64,000 bases of DNA. Origin: Eledone cirrhosa (Eukaryota; Mollusca; Cephalopoda; Octopoda; Eledonidae). The notes under the pieces were generated by a model. The model was not told the DNA's origin. It ran no database searches and saw only the letters and a program-made list of their open reading frames with translations. The DNA lies in assembly GCA_964016885.1 (NCBI GenBank), contig OZ024740.1:204360429-204424428 (forward strand). The letters are read 5' to 3'. Made by a program: the position numbers and the translations under genes. Shown here in pieces: positions 19,001 to 31,354 of this stretch. Numbering within the stretch: the stretch's first letter is position 1; each line of letters starts with the position of its first letter.

Positions 19001-21420
19001 TAAGGAGTTCGTTATAGACACAGACGGGGCTGTGTTGTTAAGGAGTTCATTATAGACCCAGACGTGGCTGTGTTATTAAGGAGTTTGTTATAGACCCAGA
19101 CGTGGCTGTGTTATAGACCCAGACGTGGCTATGTTATTAAGATTTTTCTTATAGACCCAGACGTGGCTGTGTTGTTAAGGAGTTTGTTATAGACTCAGAC
19201 GTGGCTGTGTTATTAAGGAGTTTGTTATAGCCCCAGATCGGCTGTGTTGTTAAGGAGTTCGTTATAGACACAGACGGGGCTGTGTTATTAAGGAGTTTAT
19301 TATAGACCCAGACGTGGCTGTGTTATTAAGGGTTTCTCATAGACCCAGGCGTGGCTGTGTTATTAAGGAGTTTATTATAGACCCAGACGTGGCTGTGTTA
19401 TTAAGGAGTTTGTTATAGACCCAGACGTGGCTATGTTATTAAGGAGTTTCTTATAGACCCAGACGTGGCTGTGTTGGTAAGGAGTTTGTTATAGACACAG
19501 ACGTGATTGTGTTGTTAAGGAGTTCGTTATCGACCCAGGCTTGGCTGTGTTATTAAGGAGTTTCTTATAGACCCAGACGTGGCTGTTTTATTAAGGAGAT
19601 TCTTATAGACCCAGACGTGGCTGTGTTATTAAGGAGTTTGTTATAGACCCAGACGTGGCTGTGTTGTTAAGGAGTTCGTTATAGACGCAGACGGGGCTTT
19701 GTTGTTAAGGAGTTTCATATAGACCCAGACGGGGCTGTGTTGTTAAGGAGTTCGTTATAGACTCAGACGGGGCTGTGGTGTTAAGGAGTTTCATATAGAC
19801 CCAGACGGGGCTGTGTTGTTAAGGAGTTTCTTATAGACCGAGACGGGGCTGTGTTGTTAAGGAGTTTCTTATAGACCCAGACGTGGCTGTGTTGTTAAGG
19901 AGTTCGTTATAGACACAGACGTGGCTGTGTTGTTAAGGAGTTTATTATAGACCCAGACGTGGCGGTGTTGTTAAGGAGTTCGTTATAGACCCAGACGTTG
20001 CTGTGTTATTAAGGAGTTTGTTATAGACCCAGACGTGGCTGTGTTGTTAAGGAGTTCGTTATAGACACAGACGGGGCTGTGTTGTTAAGGAGTTCATTAT
20101 AGACCCAGACGTGGCTGTGTTATTAAGGAGTTTGTTATAGACCCAGACGTGGCTGTGTTATAGACCCAGACGTGGCTATGTTATTAAGAAGTTTCTTATA
20201 GACCCAGACGTGGCTGTGTTGTTAAGGCGTTTGTTATCGACTCAGACGTGGCTGTGTTATTAAGGAGTTTGTTATAGCCCCAGATCGGCTGTGTTGTTAA
20301 GGAGTTCGTTATAGACACAGACGGGGCTGTGTTATTAAGGAGTTTATTATAGACCCAGACGTGGCTGTGTTATTAAGGGTTTCTCATAGACCCAGGCGTG
20401 GCTGTGTTATTAAGGAGTTTATTATAGACCCAGACGTGGCTGCGTTGTTAAGGAGTTCGTTATAGACCCAGAGGTGGCTGTGTTATTAAGGAGTTTATTA
20501 TAGACCCAGACGTGGCTGTGTTATTAAGGAGTTTGTTATAGACCCAGACGTGGCTGCGTTGTTAAGGAGTTCGTTATAGACCCAGAGGTGGCTGTGTTAT
20601 TAAGGAGTTTATTATAGACCCAGACGTGGCTGTGTTATTAAGGAGTTTGTTATAGACCCAGACGTGGCCGTGTTGTTAAGGCGTTTGTTATAGACACTGA
20701 CGTGATTGTGTTGTTAAGGAGTTCGTTATCGACACAGGCTTGGCTGTGTTATTAAGGAGTTTCTTATAGACACAGAGGTGGCAGTGTTATTAAGGAGATT
20801 CTTATAGACCCAGACGTGGCTGTGTTATTAAGGAGTTAGTTATAGACCCAGACGTGGCTGTGTTGTTAAGGAGTTCGTTATAGACGCAGACGGGGCTGTG
20901 TTGTTAAGGAGTATCTTATAGACCCAGACGTGGCTGTGTTGCTAAGGAGTTCATTATAGACTCAGACGTGGCTGTGTTATTAAGGAGTTTATTATAGACC
21001 CAGACGTGGCTGTGTTATTAACGGGTTTCTTATAGACCCAGACGTGGCTGTGTTATTAAGGAGTTTATTATAGACCCAGATGTGGCGGTGTTGTTAAGGG
21101 GTTCGTTATAGACCCAGACGTGGCTGTGTTATTAAGGAGTTTATTATAGACCCAGACGTGGATGTGTTATTAAGGAGTTTGTTATAGACCCAAACGTGGC
21201 TGTGTTATTAAGGAGTTTGTTATAGCCCCAGATCGGCTGTGTTGTTAAGGAGTTCGTTATAGACACAGACGGGGCTGTGATATTAAGGTGTTTATTATAG
21301 ACCCAGACGTGGCTGTGTTATTAAGGGGTTTCTTATAGACCCAGACGTGGCTGTGTTATTAAGGAGTTTATTATAGACCGAGACGTGGCGGTGTTGTTAA
21401 GGAGTTCGTTATAGACCCAG
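16023..21420. repeat. Copy 1 of an approximately 5.3-kb tandem duplication within the array
   Basis: Landmark variants recur in the next copy at an offset of 5,398 near the start (acgtggcggtgttgttaag at 16,023 and 21,421). The offset falls to 5,276 in the middle (agacccagacata near 17,150 and 22,426; ctgtgaagtt at 18,651 and 23,927) and 5,238 near the end (gacactga at 20,693 and 25,931). The steps reflect loss of whole units in copy 2. Confidence 0.9.
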
Positions 21421-24400
21421 ACGTGGCGGTGTTGTTAAGAAGTTCGTTATAGACATAGACGTGGCTGTGTTATTAAGGAGTTTCTTATAGACCCAGACGT
21501 GGCTGTGTTGTTAAGGAGTTTGTTATAGACCATGACGTGGCAGTGTTGTTAAGGAGTTTGTTATAGACCCAGATGTGGCTGTGTTGTTAAGGAGTTTATT
21601 ATAGACACAGACGTGGCTGTGTTGTTAAGGAGTTCGTTATCGACCCAGGCGTGGCTGTGTTATTAAGGAGTTTCTTATAGACCCAGACGTGGCTGTGTTA
21701 TTAAGGAGTTTGTTATAGACCAAGACGTGGCTGTGTTGTTAAGGAGTTCGTTATACACCCAGACATGGTTGTGTTATTAAGGAGTTTGTAGTAGACCCAG
21801 ACATGGTGGTGTTGTTAAGGAGTTTATTATAGACCCAGACTATGGCTGTGTTATTAAGGAGTTTATTATAGACCCAGACGTGTCTGTGTTGTTAAGGTGT
21901 TCATTATAGACCCAGACGTGGCTGTGTTATTAAGGAGTTCGTTATAGACACAGACGGGGCTGTGTTGTTAAGGAGTTCATTATAGACCCAGACGTGGGTG
22001 TGTTGTTAAGGAGTTTGTTATAGACCCAGACGTGGCTGTGTTATAGACCCAGACGTGGCTGTGTTATTAAGGAGTTTGTTATAGACTCAAACGTGGCTGT
22101 GTTATTAAGGAGTTTGTTATAGCCCCAGATCGGCTGTGTTGTTAAGGAGTTCGTTATAGACACAGACGGGGCTGTGTTATTAAGGAGTTTATTATAGACC
22201 CCGACGTGGCTGTGTTATTAAGGGGTTTCTTATAGACCCAGACGTGGCTGTGTTATGAAGGAGTTTATTATAGACCCAGACGTCGCGGTGTTGTACAGGA
22301 GTTCGTTATAGACCCAGACGTGGCTTTGTTATTAAGGAGTTTATTATAGACCCAGACGTTGCTGTGTTGTTAAGGAGTTTGTTATAGACCCAGACGTGGC
22401 TGTGTTGTTAAGTAGTTCGTTATAGACCCAGACATAGTTGTGTTATTAAGGAGTTTGTAGTAGACCCAGACATGGTGGTGTTGTTAAGGAGTTTATTATA
22501 GACCCAGACTATGGCTGTGTTATTAAGGAGTTTATTATAGACCCAGACGTGTCTGTGTTGTTAAGGTGTTCATTATAGACCAAGACGTGGCTGTGTTATT
22601 AAGGAGTTCGTTATAGACACAGATGGGGCTGTGTTGTTAAGCAGTTCATTATAGACCCAGACGTGGCTGTGTTGTTAAGGAGTTTGTTATAGACCCACAC
22701 GTGGCTGTGTTATAGACCCAGACGTGGCTGTGTTATAGACCGAGACGTGGCTATGTTATTAAGAAGTTTCTTATAGACCCAGACGTGGCTGTGTTGTTAA
22801 GGAGTTTGTTATAGACTCAGACGTGGCTGTGTTATTAAGGAGTTTGTTATAGCCCCAGATCGGCTGTGTTGTTAAGGAGTTCGTTATAGACACAGACGGG
22901 GCTGTGTTATTAAGGAGTTTATTATAGACACAGACGTGGCTGTGTTATTAAGGGTTTCTTATAGACCCAGACGTGGCTCTGTTGTTAAGGAGTTCGTTAT
23001 AGACACAGACGGGGCTGTGTTGTTAAGGAGTTTCTTATAGACCCAGACGTGGCTGTGTTCTTAAGGAGTTCGTTATAGACACAGACGGGGCTGTGAAGTT
23101 AAGGAGTTTGTTATAGACCCAGACGTGACTGTGTTATTAAGGAGTTTATTATAGACCCAGACGTGGCTGTGTTGTTAAGGAGTTCGTTATAGACACAGAC
23201 GGGGCTGTGTTATTAAGGAGTTTATTATAGACCCAGACGTGGCTGTGTTGTTAAGGAGTTCGTTATAGACCCAGGCGTGGCTGTGTTATTAAGGAGTTTA
23301 TTATAGACCCAGACGTGGCTGTGTTATTAAGGAGTTTGTTATAGACCCAGACGTGGCTATGTTATTAAGGAGTTTCTTATAGACCCAGACGTGGCTGTGT
23401 TGGTAAGGAGTTTGTTATAGACACAGACGTGATTGTGTTGTTAAGGAGTTCGTTATCGACCCAGGCTTGGCTGTGTTATTAAGGAGTTTCTTATAGACCC
23501 AGACGTGGCTGTTTTATTAAGGAGATTCTTATAGACCCAGACGTGGCTGTGTTATTAAGGAGTTTGTTATAGACCCAGACGTGGCTGTGTTGTTAAGGAG
23601 TTCGTTATAGACGCAGACGGGGCTTTGTTGTTAAGGAGTTTCATATAGACCCAGACGGGGCTGTGTTGTTAAGGAGTTCGTTATAGACTCAGACGGGGCT
23701 GTGTTGTTAAGGAGTTTCATATAGACCCAGACGGGGCTGTGTTGTTAAGGAGTTTCTTAAAGACCGAGACGGGGCTGTGTTGTTAAGGAGTTTCTTATAG
23801 ACCCAGACGTGGCTGTGTTGTTAAGGAGTTCGTTATAGACACAGACGTGGCTGTGTTGTTAAGGAGTTTCTTATAGACCCAGACGTGGGTGTGTTGTTAA
23901 GGAGTTCGTTATAGACACAGACGGGGCTGTGAAGTTAAGGAGTTTGTTATAGACCCAGACGTGACTGTGTTATTAAGGAGTTTATTATAGACCCAGACGT
24001 GGCTGTGTTGTTAAGGAGTTTGTTAAATACTCAGACGTGGCTGTGTTATTTAGGAGTTTGTTATAGCCCCAGATCGGCTGTGTTGTTAAGGAGTTCGTTA
24101 TAGACACAGACGGTGCTGTGTTATTAAGGAGTTTATTATAGACCCAGACGTGGCTGTGTTATTAAGGGGTTTCTTATAGACCCAGACGTGGCTGTGTTAT
24201 TAAGGAGTTTATTATAGACCCAGACGTTGCTGTGTTATTAAGGAGTTTGTTATAGACCCAGACGTGGCTGTGTTGTTAAGGAGTTCGTTATAGACACAGA
24301 CGGGGCTGTGTTGTTAAGGAGTTCATTATAGACCCAGACGTGGCTGTGTTATTAAGGAGTTTGTTATAGACCCAGACGTGGCTGTGTTATAGACCCAGAC

Positions 24401-26659
24401 GTGGCTATGTTATTAAGAAGTTTCTTATAGACCCAGACGTGGCTGTGTTGTTAAGGAGTTTGTTATAGACTCCGACGTGGCTGTGTTATTAAGGAGTTTG
24501 TTATAGCCCCAGATCGGCTGTGTTGTTAAGGAGTTCGTTATAGACACAGACGGGGCTGTGTTATTAAGGAGTTTATTATAGACCCAGACGTGGCTGTGTT
24601 ATTAAGGGTTTCTCATAGACCCAGGCGTGGCTGTGTTATTAAGGAGTTTATTATAGACCCAGACGTGGCTGTGTTATTAAGGAGTTTGTTATAGACCCAG
24701 ACGTGGCTATGTTATTAAGAAGTTTCTTATAGACCCAGACGTGGCTGTGTTGGTAAGGAGTTTGTTATAGACACAGACGTGATTGTGTTGTTAAGGAGTT
24801 CGTTATCGACCCAGGCTTGGCTGTTTTATTAAGGAGATTCTTATAGACCCAGACGTGGCTGTGTTATTAAGGAGTTTGTTATAGACCCAGACGTGGCTGT
24901 GTTGTTAAGGAGTTCGTTATAGACGCAGACGGGGCTTTGTTGTTAAGGAGTTTCATATAGACCCAGACGGGGCTGTGTTGTTAAGGAGTTCGTTATAGAC
25001 TCAGACGGGGCTGTGTTGTTAAGGAGTTTCATATAGACCCAGACGGGGCTGTGTTGTTAAGGAGTTTCTTATAGACCGAGACGGGGCTGTGTTGTTAAGG
25101 AGTTTCTTATAGACCCAGACGTGGCTGTGTTGTTAAGGAGTTCGTTATAGACACAGACGTGGCTGTGTTGTTAAGGAGTTTATTATAGACCCAGACGTGG
25201 CGGTGTTGTTAAGGAGTTCGTTATAGACCCAGACGTTGCTGTGTTATTAAGGAGTTTGTTATAGACCCAGACGTGGCTGTGTTGTTAAGGAGTTCGTTAT
25301 AGACACAGACGGGGCTGTGTTGTTAAGGAGTTCATTATAGACCCAGACGTGGCTGTGTTATTAAGGAGTTTGTTATAGACCCAGACGTGGCTGTGTTATA
25401 GACCCAGACGTGGCTATGTTATTAAGAAGTTTCTTATAGACCCAGACGTGGCTGTGTTGTTAAGGCGTTTGTTATAGACTCAGACGTGGCTGTGTTATTA
25501 AGGAGTTTGTTATAGCCCCAGATCGGCTGTGTTGTTAAGGAGTTCGTTATAGACACAGACGGGGCTGTGTTATTAAGGAGTTTATTATAGACCCAGACGT
25601 GGCTGTGTTATTAAGGGTTTCTCATAGACCCAGGCGTGGCTGTGTTATTAAGGAGTTTATTATAGACCCAGACGTGGCTGCGTTGTTAAGGAGTTCGTTA
25701 TAGACCCAGAGGTGGCTGTGTTATTAAGGAGTTTATTATAGACCCAGACGTGGCTGTGTTATTAAGGAGTTTGTTATAGACCCAGACGTGGCTGCGTTGT
25801 TAAGGAGTTCGTTATAGACCCAGAGGTGGCTGTGTTATTAAGGAGTTTATTATAGACCCAGACGTGGCTGTGTTATTAAGGAGTTTGTTATAGACCCAGA
25901 CGTGGCCGTGTTGTTAAGGCGTTTGTTATAGACACTGACGTGATTGTGTTGTTAAGGAGTTCGTTATCGACCCAGGCTTGGCTGTGTTATTAAGGAGTTT
26001 CTTATAGACCCAGAGGTGGCAGTGTTATTAAGGAGATTCTTATAGACCCAGACGTGGCTGTGTTATTAAGGAGTTAGTTATAGACCCAGACGTGGCTGTG
26101 TTGTTAAGGAGTTCGTTATAGACGCAGACGGGGCTGTGTTGTTAAGGAGTATCTTATAGACCCAGACGTGGCTGTGTTGCTAAGGAGTTCATTATAGACT
26201 CAGACGTGGCTGTGTTATTAAGGAGTTTATTATAGACCTAGACGTGGCTGTGTTATTAACGGGTTTCTTATAGACCCAGACGTGGCTGTGTTATTAAGGA
26301 GTTTATTATAGACCCAGATGTGGCGGTGTTGTTAAGGGGTTCGTTATAGACCCAGACGTGGCTGTGTTATTAAGGAGTTTATTATAGACCCAGACGTGGA
26401 TGTGTTATTAAGGAGTTTGTTATAGACCCAAACGTGGCTGTGTTATTAAGGAGTTTGTTATAGCCCCAGATCGGCTGTGTTGTTAAGGAGTTCGTTATAG
26501 ACACAGACGGGGCTGTGATATTAAGGTGTTTATTATAGACCCAGACGTGGCTGTGTTATTAAGGGGTTTCTTATAGACCCAGACGTGGCTGTGTTATTAA
26601 GGAGTTTATTATAGACCCAGACGTGGCGGTGTTGTTAAGGAGTTCGTTATAGACCCAGA
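21421..26659. repeat. Copy 2 of the approximately 5.3-kb tandem duplication
   Basis: Directly abuts copy 1 and is shorter by about 160 bp through unit deletions. Rare variants are shared in the same order, including 'agacatagacgtgg', the 'ctgtgaagttaagg' unit and runs of 'ccagatcgg' units. Confidence 0.9.
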
Positions 26660-26755
26660 CGTGGCTGTGTTATTAAGGACTTTATTATAGACCCAGACGT
26701 AGCTGTGTTGTTAAGGAGTTCGTTATAGACCCAGACGTGGTGTGTTATTAAGAAG

Positions 26756-27130
26756 TGTAGCGGTTGTCTCCCTTGTTTTGATTGGGATCTAGACGGGAAG
26801 TAGAACCCTTTCTGCAACTTCCGGTCAGAGCCCTATAAAACTAACAACTTTAAGCTTTCTAACTCTCTTTGCCTTTTCGGCACCAGGTCAAGAGCCTCTC
26901 ATTGGGCTCCGCCATTAATTTGGCCAACAGGCGCCTGGACTTAGCCAGGCGTCTTCTGCCAGCCGCGTTTGCCTGGCAATCAAAACGGTAACTACTAACT
27001 TTGCTTCATTCTAACAACAACCTCATCTTTGACATGTCAAGTATACTATCTACCATTGTTAATTAAATATTATACACACAAACCATGTCTCGTTTTGTTA
27101 CATTCATACAACCTCAGTAATCTCGCTATA
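26756..27130 (+). repeat. 5' LTR
   Basis: 375 bp, beginning tgtagcggttgtctccc. A TATA-like box, ctataaaa, lies at 26,833-26,840. attaaatat near 27,063 could act in polyadenylation. The ends tgtagcg and cgctata form a short imperfect terminal inverted repeat. Confidence 0.92.
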
Positions 27131-27761
27131 TCGGTGACCCCGACGTGATACGAACACGCGGCCGTTCATCACGTCGGGGTCACCACTTTAGGAAATAGAT
27201 ATCGGTGCACATGCAACATAATATAAAAGACAAAGAGTACTGGTGTGTGTGTGTGATAAAGTTTTACTTCATAGAAGTCAAAGGTGTATAATGTAAAGGG
27301 TTGTTACCCGATGGCAATAATACCATTCTGAAGTTGGTAGAAATGTCTTGGCGCTCTCATCTCAGGCTGGTGAGCTGCATGGTGCTTGGTAACGAAAGGG
27401 TCGTCCAGCAAGAATCACCAGCTATGGTCGGAGATGTTACCACTTCAGGAATCAGGAGGCGAGAGAGAGATTTCGCGGTTAATCGCTCCTTTTATCTCTG
27501 TTGACCGGAAGTGACCACTAGGGAGTTTGGTCAATCCCAAAGGGAAGCAACTCCACCTACTTCCTGTCTAGAGAACAGCGATTCGATTGTCGTGGATGTC
27601 CAGTCGTTCTCTGGCCAAGAGCGGTTGGCTACCTTGATATCTATCATTGATTTTTCCAAACATTCTTTTGTCTTAATTTTCATGCCTGTTACAACATTCT
27701 CGCCAACTTGCTACATATTTTCATTTCGATTTTTATACACTAAAATTCTGGCGGGAGGTTA
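27131..27761 (+). other. Internal region of the LTR element with palindromic primer-binding site
   Basis: 631 bp. A perfect 17-bp inverted repeat, 27,133-27,149 and 27,168-27,184 (ggtgaccccgacgtgat and its complement), surrounds an 18-base loop and includes the putative primer-binding site. Two short frames (27,301-27,504, 67 aa; 27,511 reading on into the 3' LTR, 95 aa) show no recognisable domain. The sequence is likely the remnant left after internal deletion. Confidence 0.75.
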
Positions 27762-28136
27762 TGTAGCGGTTGTCTCCCTTGTTTTGATTGGGATCTAGAC
27801 GGGAAGTAGAACCCTTTCTGCAACTTCCGGTCAGAGCCCTATAAAACTAACAACTTTAAGTTTTCTAACTCTCTTTGCCTTTTCGGCACCAGGTCAAGAG
27901 CCTCTCATTGGGCTCCGCCATTAATTTGGCCAACAGGCGCCTGGACTTAGCCAGGAGTCTTCTGCCAGCCGCGTTTGCCTGGCAATCAAAACGGTAACTA
28001 CTAACTTTGCTTCATTCTAACAACATCCTCATCTTTGACATGTCAAGTATACTATCTACCATTGTTAATTAAATATTATACACACAAACCATGTCTCGTT
28101 TTGTTACATTCATACAACCTCAGTAATCTCGCTATA
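27762..28136 (+). repeat. 3' LTR
   Basis: 375 bp. It matches the 5' LTR except for aagttttc against aagctttc, ccaggagtc against ccaggcgtc, and aacatcctc against aacaacctc. The polypurine tract lies directly upstream. Confidence 0.92.
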
Positions 28137-31100
28137 GAAGTTTATTATACACCCAGACGTGACTGTGTTGTTAAGGAGTTCGTTATAGACCCAGACGGGG
28201 CTGTGTTATTAAGGAGTTTATTATCGAACCAGACGCGGCTGTGTTGTTAAGGAGTTCGTTATAGATCAGACGGGGCTGTGTTATTAAGGAGTTTATTATA
28301 GACCCAGACGTGGCTGTGTTGTTAAGGTGTTCATTATAGACCCAGACGTGGCTGTGTTATTAAGGAGTTTGTTATAGACCCAGACGTGGGTGTGTTATAG
28401 ACCCAGACGTGGCTGTGTTATAGACCCAGACGTGGCTATGTTATTAAGAAGTTTCTTATAGACCCAGACGTGGCTGTGTTGTTAAGGAGTTTGTTATAGA
28501 CTCAGACTTGGCTGTGTTATTAAGGAGTTTGTTATAGCCCCAGATCGGCTGTGTTGTTAAGGAGTTCGTTATAGACACAGACGGGGCCGTGTTATTAAGG
28601 AGTTTATTATAGAGCCAGACGTGGCTGTGTTATTAAGGGGTTTCTTATAGACCCAGACGTGGCTGTGTTATTAAGGAGTTTATTATAGACCCAGACGTGG
28701 CGGTGTTGTAAAGGAGATCGTTATAGGCCCAGACGTGGCTGTGTTATTGAGGAGTTTATTATAGACCCAGACGTTGCTGTGTTATTAAAGAGTTTGTTAT
28801 AGACCCAGACGTGGCTGTGTTGTTAAGGAGTTTGTTATAGACCATGACGTGGCTGTGTTGTTAAGGAGTTCGTTATAGACCCAGACATGGTTGTGTTATT
28901 AAGGAGTTTGTAGTAGACCCAGACATGGTGGTGTTGTTAAGGAGTTTATTATAGACCCAGACTATGGCTGTGTTATTAAGGAGTTTATTATAGACCCAGA
29001 CGTGTCTGTGTTGTTAAGGTGTTCATTATAGACCCAGACGTGGCTGTGTTATTAAGGAGTTCGTTATAGACACAGACGGGGCTGTGTTGTTAAGGAGTTC
29101 ATTATAGACCCAGACGTGGCTGTGTTGTTAAGGAGTTTGTTATAGACCCAGACGTGGCTGTGTTATAGACCCAGACGTGGCTATGTTATTAAGAAGTTTC
29201 TTATAGACCCAGACGTGGCTGTGTTGTTAAGGAGTTTGTTATAGACTCAGATGTGGCTGTGTTATTAAGGAGTTTGTTATAGCCCCAGATCGGATGCGTT
29301 GTTAAGGAGTTCGTTATAGACACAGACGTGGCTGTGTTATTAAGGAGTTTATTATAGACCCAGACGTGGCTGTGTTATTAAGGGTTTCTTATAGACCCAG
29401 ACGTGGCTCTGTTGTTAAGGAGTTCGTTATAGACACAGACGGGGCTGCGTTGTTAAGGAGTTTCTTATAGACCCAGACGTGGCTGTGTTGTTAAGGAGTT
29501 TGTTATAGACCCAGACGTGACTGTGTTATTAAGGAGTTTATTATAGACCCAGTCGTGGCTGTGTTGTTAAAGAGTTCGTTAAAGACACAGACGGGGCAGT
29601 GTTATTAAGGAGTTTATTATAGACCCACACGTGGCTGTGTTGTTAAGGAGTTCGTTATAGACACAGATGGGGCTGTGTTATTAAGGAGTTTATTATAGAC
29701 CCAGACGTGGCTGTGTTATTAAGGGTTTCTTATAGATCCAGGCGTGGCTGTGTTATTAAGGAGTTTATTATAGACCCAGACGTGGCTGTGTTATTAAGGA
29801 GTTTGTTATAGACCCAGAGGTGGATATGTTATTAAGGAGTTTCTTATTGACCCAGACGTGGCTGTGTTGGTAAGGAGTTTGTTATAGACACAGACGTGAT
29901 TGTGTTGTTAAGGAGTTCGTTATCGACCCAGGCTTGGCTGTGTTATTAAGGAGTTTCTTATAGACCCAGACGTGGCTATGTTATTAAGGAGATTCTTATA
30001 GACCCAGACGTGGCTGTGTTGTTAAGGAGTTTGTTATAGTCCCAGACGTGGCTGTGTTGTTAAGGAGTTCGTTATAGACGCAGACGGGGCTGTGATGTTA
30101 AGGAGTTTCCTATAGACCCAGACGTGGCTGTGTTGTTAAGGAGTTCGTTATAGACACAGACGGGGCTGTGTTGTTAAGGATTTTCTTATAGACCCAGACG
30201 GGGCTGTGTTGGTAAGGAGTTTGTTATAGACACAGACGTGATTGTGTTGTTAAGGAGTTCGTTATAGACCCAGACGTGGCCGTGTTATTCAGGGGTTTCT
30301 TATAGACCCAGACGTGGCTGTGTTATTAAGGAGTTTATTATAGACCCAGACGTGGCGGTGTTGTAAAGGAGTTCGTTATAGACTCAGACGTGGCTGTGTT
30401 ATTAAGGAGTTTATTATAGACCCAGACGTTGCTGTGTTATTAAGGAGTTTGTTATAGACCCAGACGTGGCTGTGTTGTTAAGGAGTTTGTTATAGACCAT
30501 GACGTGGCTGTGTTGTTAAGGAGTTCGTTATAGACACAGACGGGGCTGTGTTATTAAGGAGTTTCCTATAGACCCAGACGTGGCTGTGTTGTTAAGGAGT
30601 TCGTTATAGACTCAGACGGGGCTGTGTTGTTAAGGAGTTTCTTATAGACCCAGACGGGGCTGTGTTGTTAAGGAGTTCGTTATAGACACAGACGTGGCTG
30701 TGTTGTTAAGGAGTTTCTTATAGACCCAGACGTGGGTGTGTTGTTAAGGAGTTCGTTATAGACACAGACGGAGCTGTGAAGTTAAGGAGTTTGTTATAGA
30801 CCCAGACGTGGCTATGTTATTAAGAAGTTTCTTATAGACCCAGACGTGGCTGTGTTGTTAAGGAGTTTGTTATAGACTCAGACGTGGCTGTGTTATTTAG
30901 GAGTTTGTTATAGCCCAAGATCGGCTGTGTTGTTAAGGAGTTCGTTATAGAGACAGACGGTGCTGTGTTATTAAGGAATTTATTATAGACCCAGACGTGG
31001 CTGTGTTATTAAGGGGTTTCTTATAGACCCAGACGTGGCTGTGTTATTAAGGAGTTTATTATAGACCCAGACGTCGCGGTGTTGTAAAGGAGTTCGTTAT

Positions 31101-31354
31101 AGACCCAGACGTGGCTGTGTTATTAAGGAGTTTATTATAGACCCAGACGTTGCTGTGTTATTAAGGAGTTCGTTATAGACACAGACGGGGCTGTGTTGTT
31201 AAGGAGCTCATTATAGACCCAGACGTGGCTGTGTTGTTAAGGAGTTTGTTATAGACCCAGACGTGGCTGTGTTATAGACCCAGACGTGGCTATGTTATTA
31301 AGAAGATTCTTATAGACCCAGACGTGGCTTTGTTGTTAAGGAGTTTGTTATAGA
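28137..31354. repeat. 38-bp minisatellite array, segment between the LTR element and the 10-kb duplication
   Basis: Same unit as the left block, with the same two types, 23-bp short units (about 28,390-28,440) and ccagatcgg landmark units. Its order of variants resembles 52,530-54,700, for example 'ttataggcccaga' units near 28,720 and 53,300, so these two segments are paralogous. Confidence 0.95.

Larger units (their letters stand above)
15872..26755. repeat. 38-bp minisatellite array, left block
   Basis: Tandem copies of a 38-bp unit containing agacccagacgtggctgtg followed by tt(a/g)ttaaggagtt. Clear periodicity begins near 15,906; the first one or two units (about 15,872-15,950) are more diverged, as expected at an array edge. 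Two correlated unit types are seen. In one, 'ttatta' goes with 'tttattata', 'accca' and 'acgtgg'. In the other, 'ttgtta' goes with 'ttcgttata', 'acaca' and 'acgggg'. Derivatives include a 23-bp unit lacking the ttattaaggagtttg part (for example near 16,680-16,740) and a variant, agccccagatcggctg, that recurs as a landmark. No coding potential was found. Confidence 0.97.
26756..28136 (+). mobile_element. Non-autonomous LTR retrotransposon (TRIM-like) inserted in the array
   Basis: Two 375-bp direct repeats (26,756-27,130 and 27,762-28,136) start tgtagcgg and end cgctata, and flank 631 bp. I count three differences between them. The flanking array shows a GAAG target duplication (26,752-26,755 and 28,137-28,140). 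Just inside the 5' LTR, cggtgaccccgacgtgat fits a tRNA primer-binding site. Just before the 3' LTR, ggcgggaggtta fits a polypurine tract. No gag, protease, RT, RNase H or integrase sequence is seen, so movement would need another element. Gypsy-like affinity is inferred from layout and the target-duplication size. Orientation is set by the primer site and polypurine tract. Confidence 0.9.

Noticed and set aside
27301..27798. Two short ORFs inside the LTR element as possible gag
   Set aside because: No zinc knuckle or other gag feature is visible, and the second frame reads on into the 3' LTR.
28035..28250. ORF of 71 codons
   Set aside because: It runs from the 3' LTR into satellite units; the product is a junction artefact.
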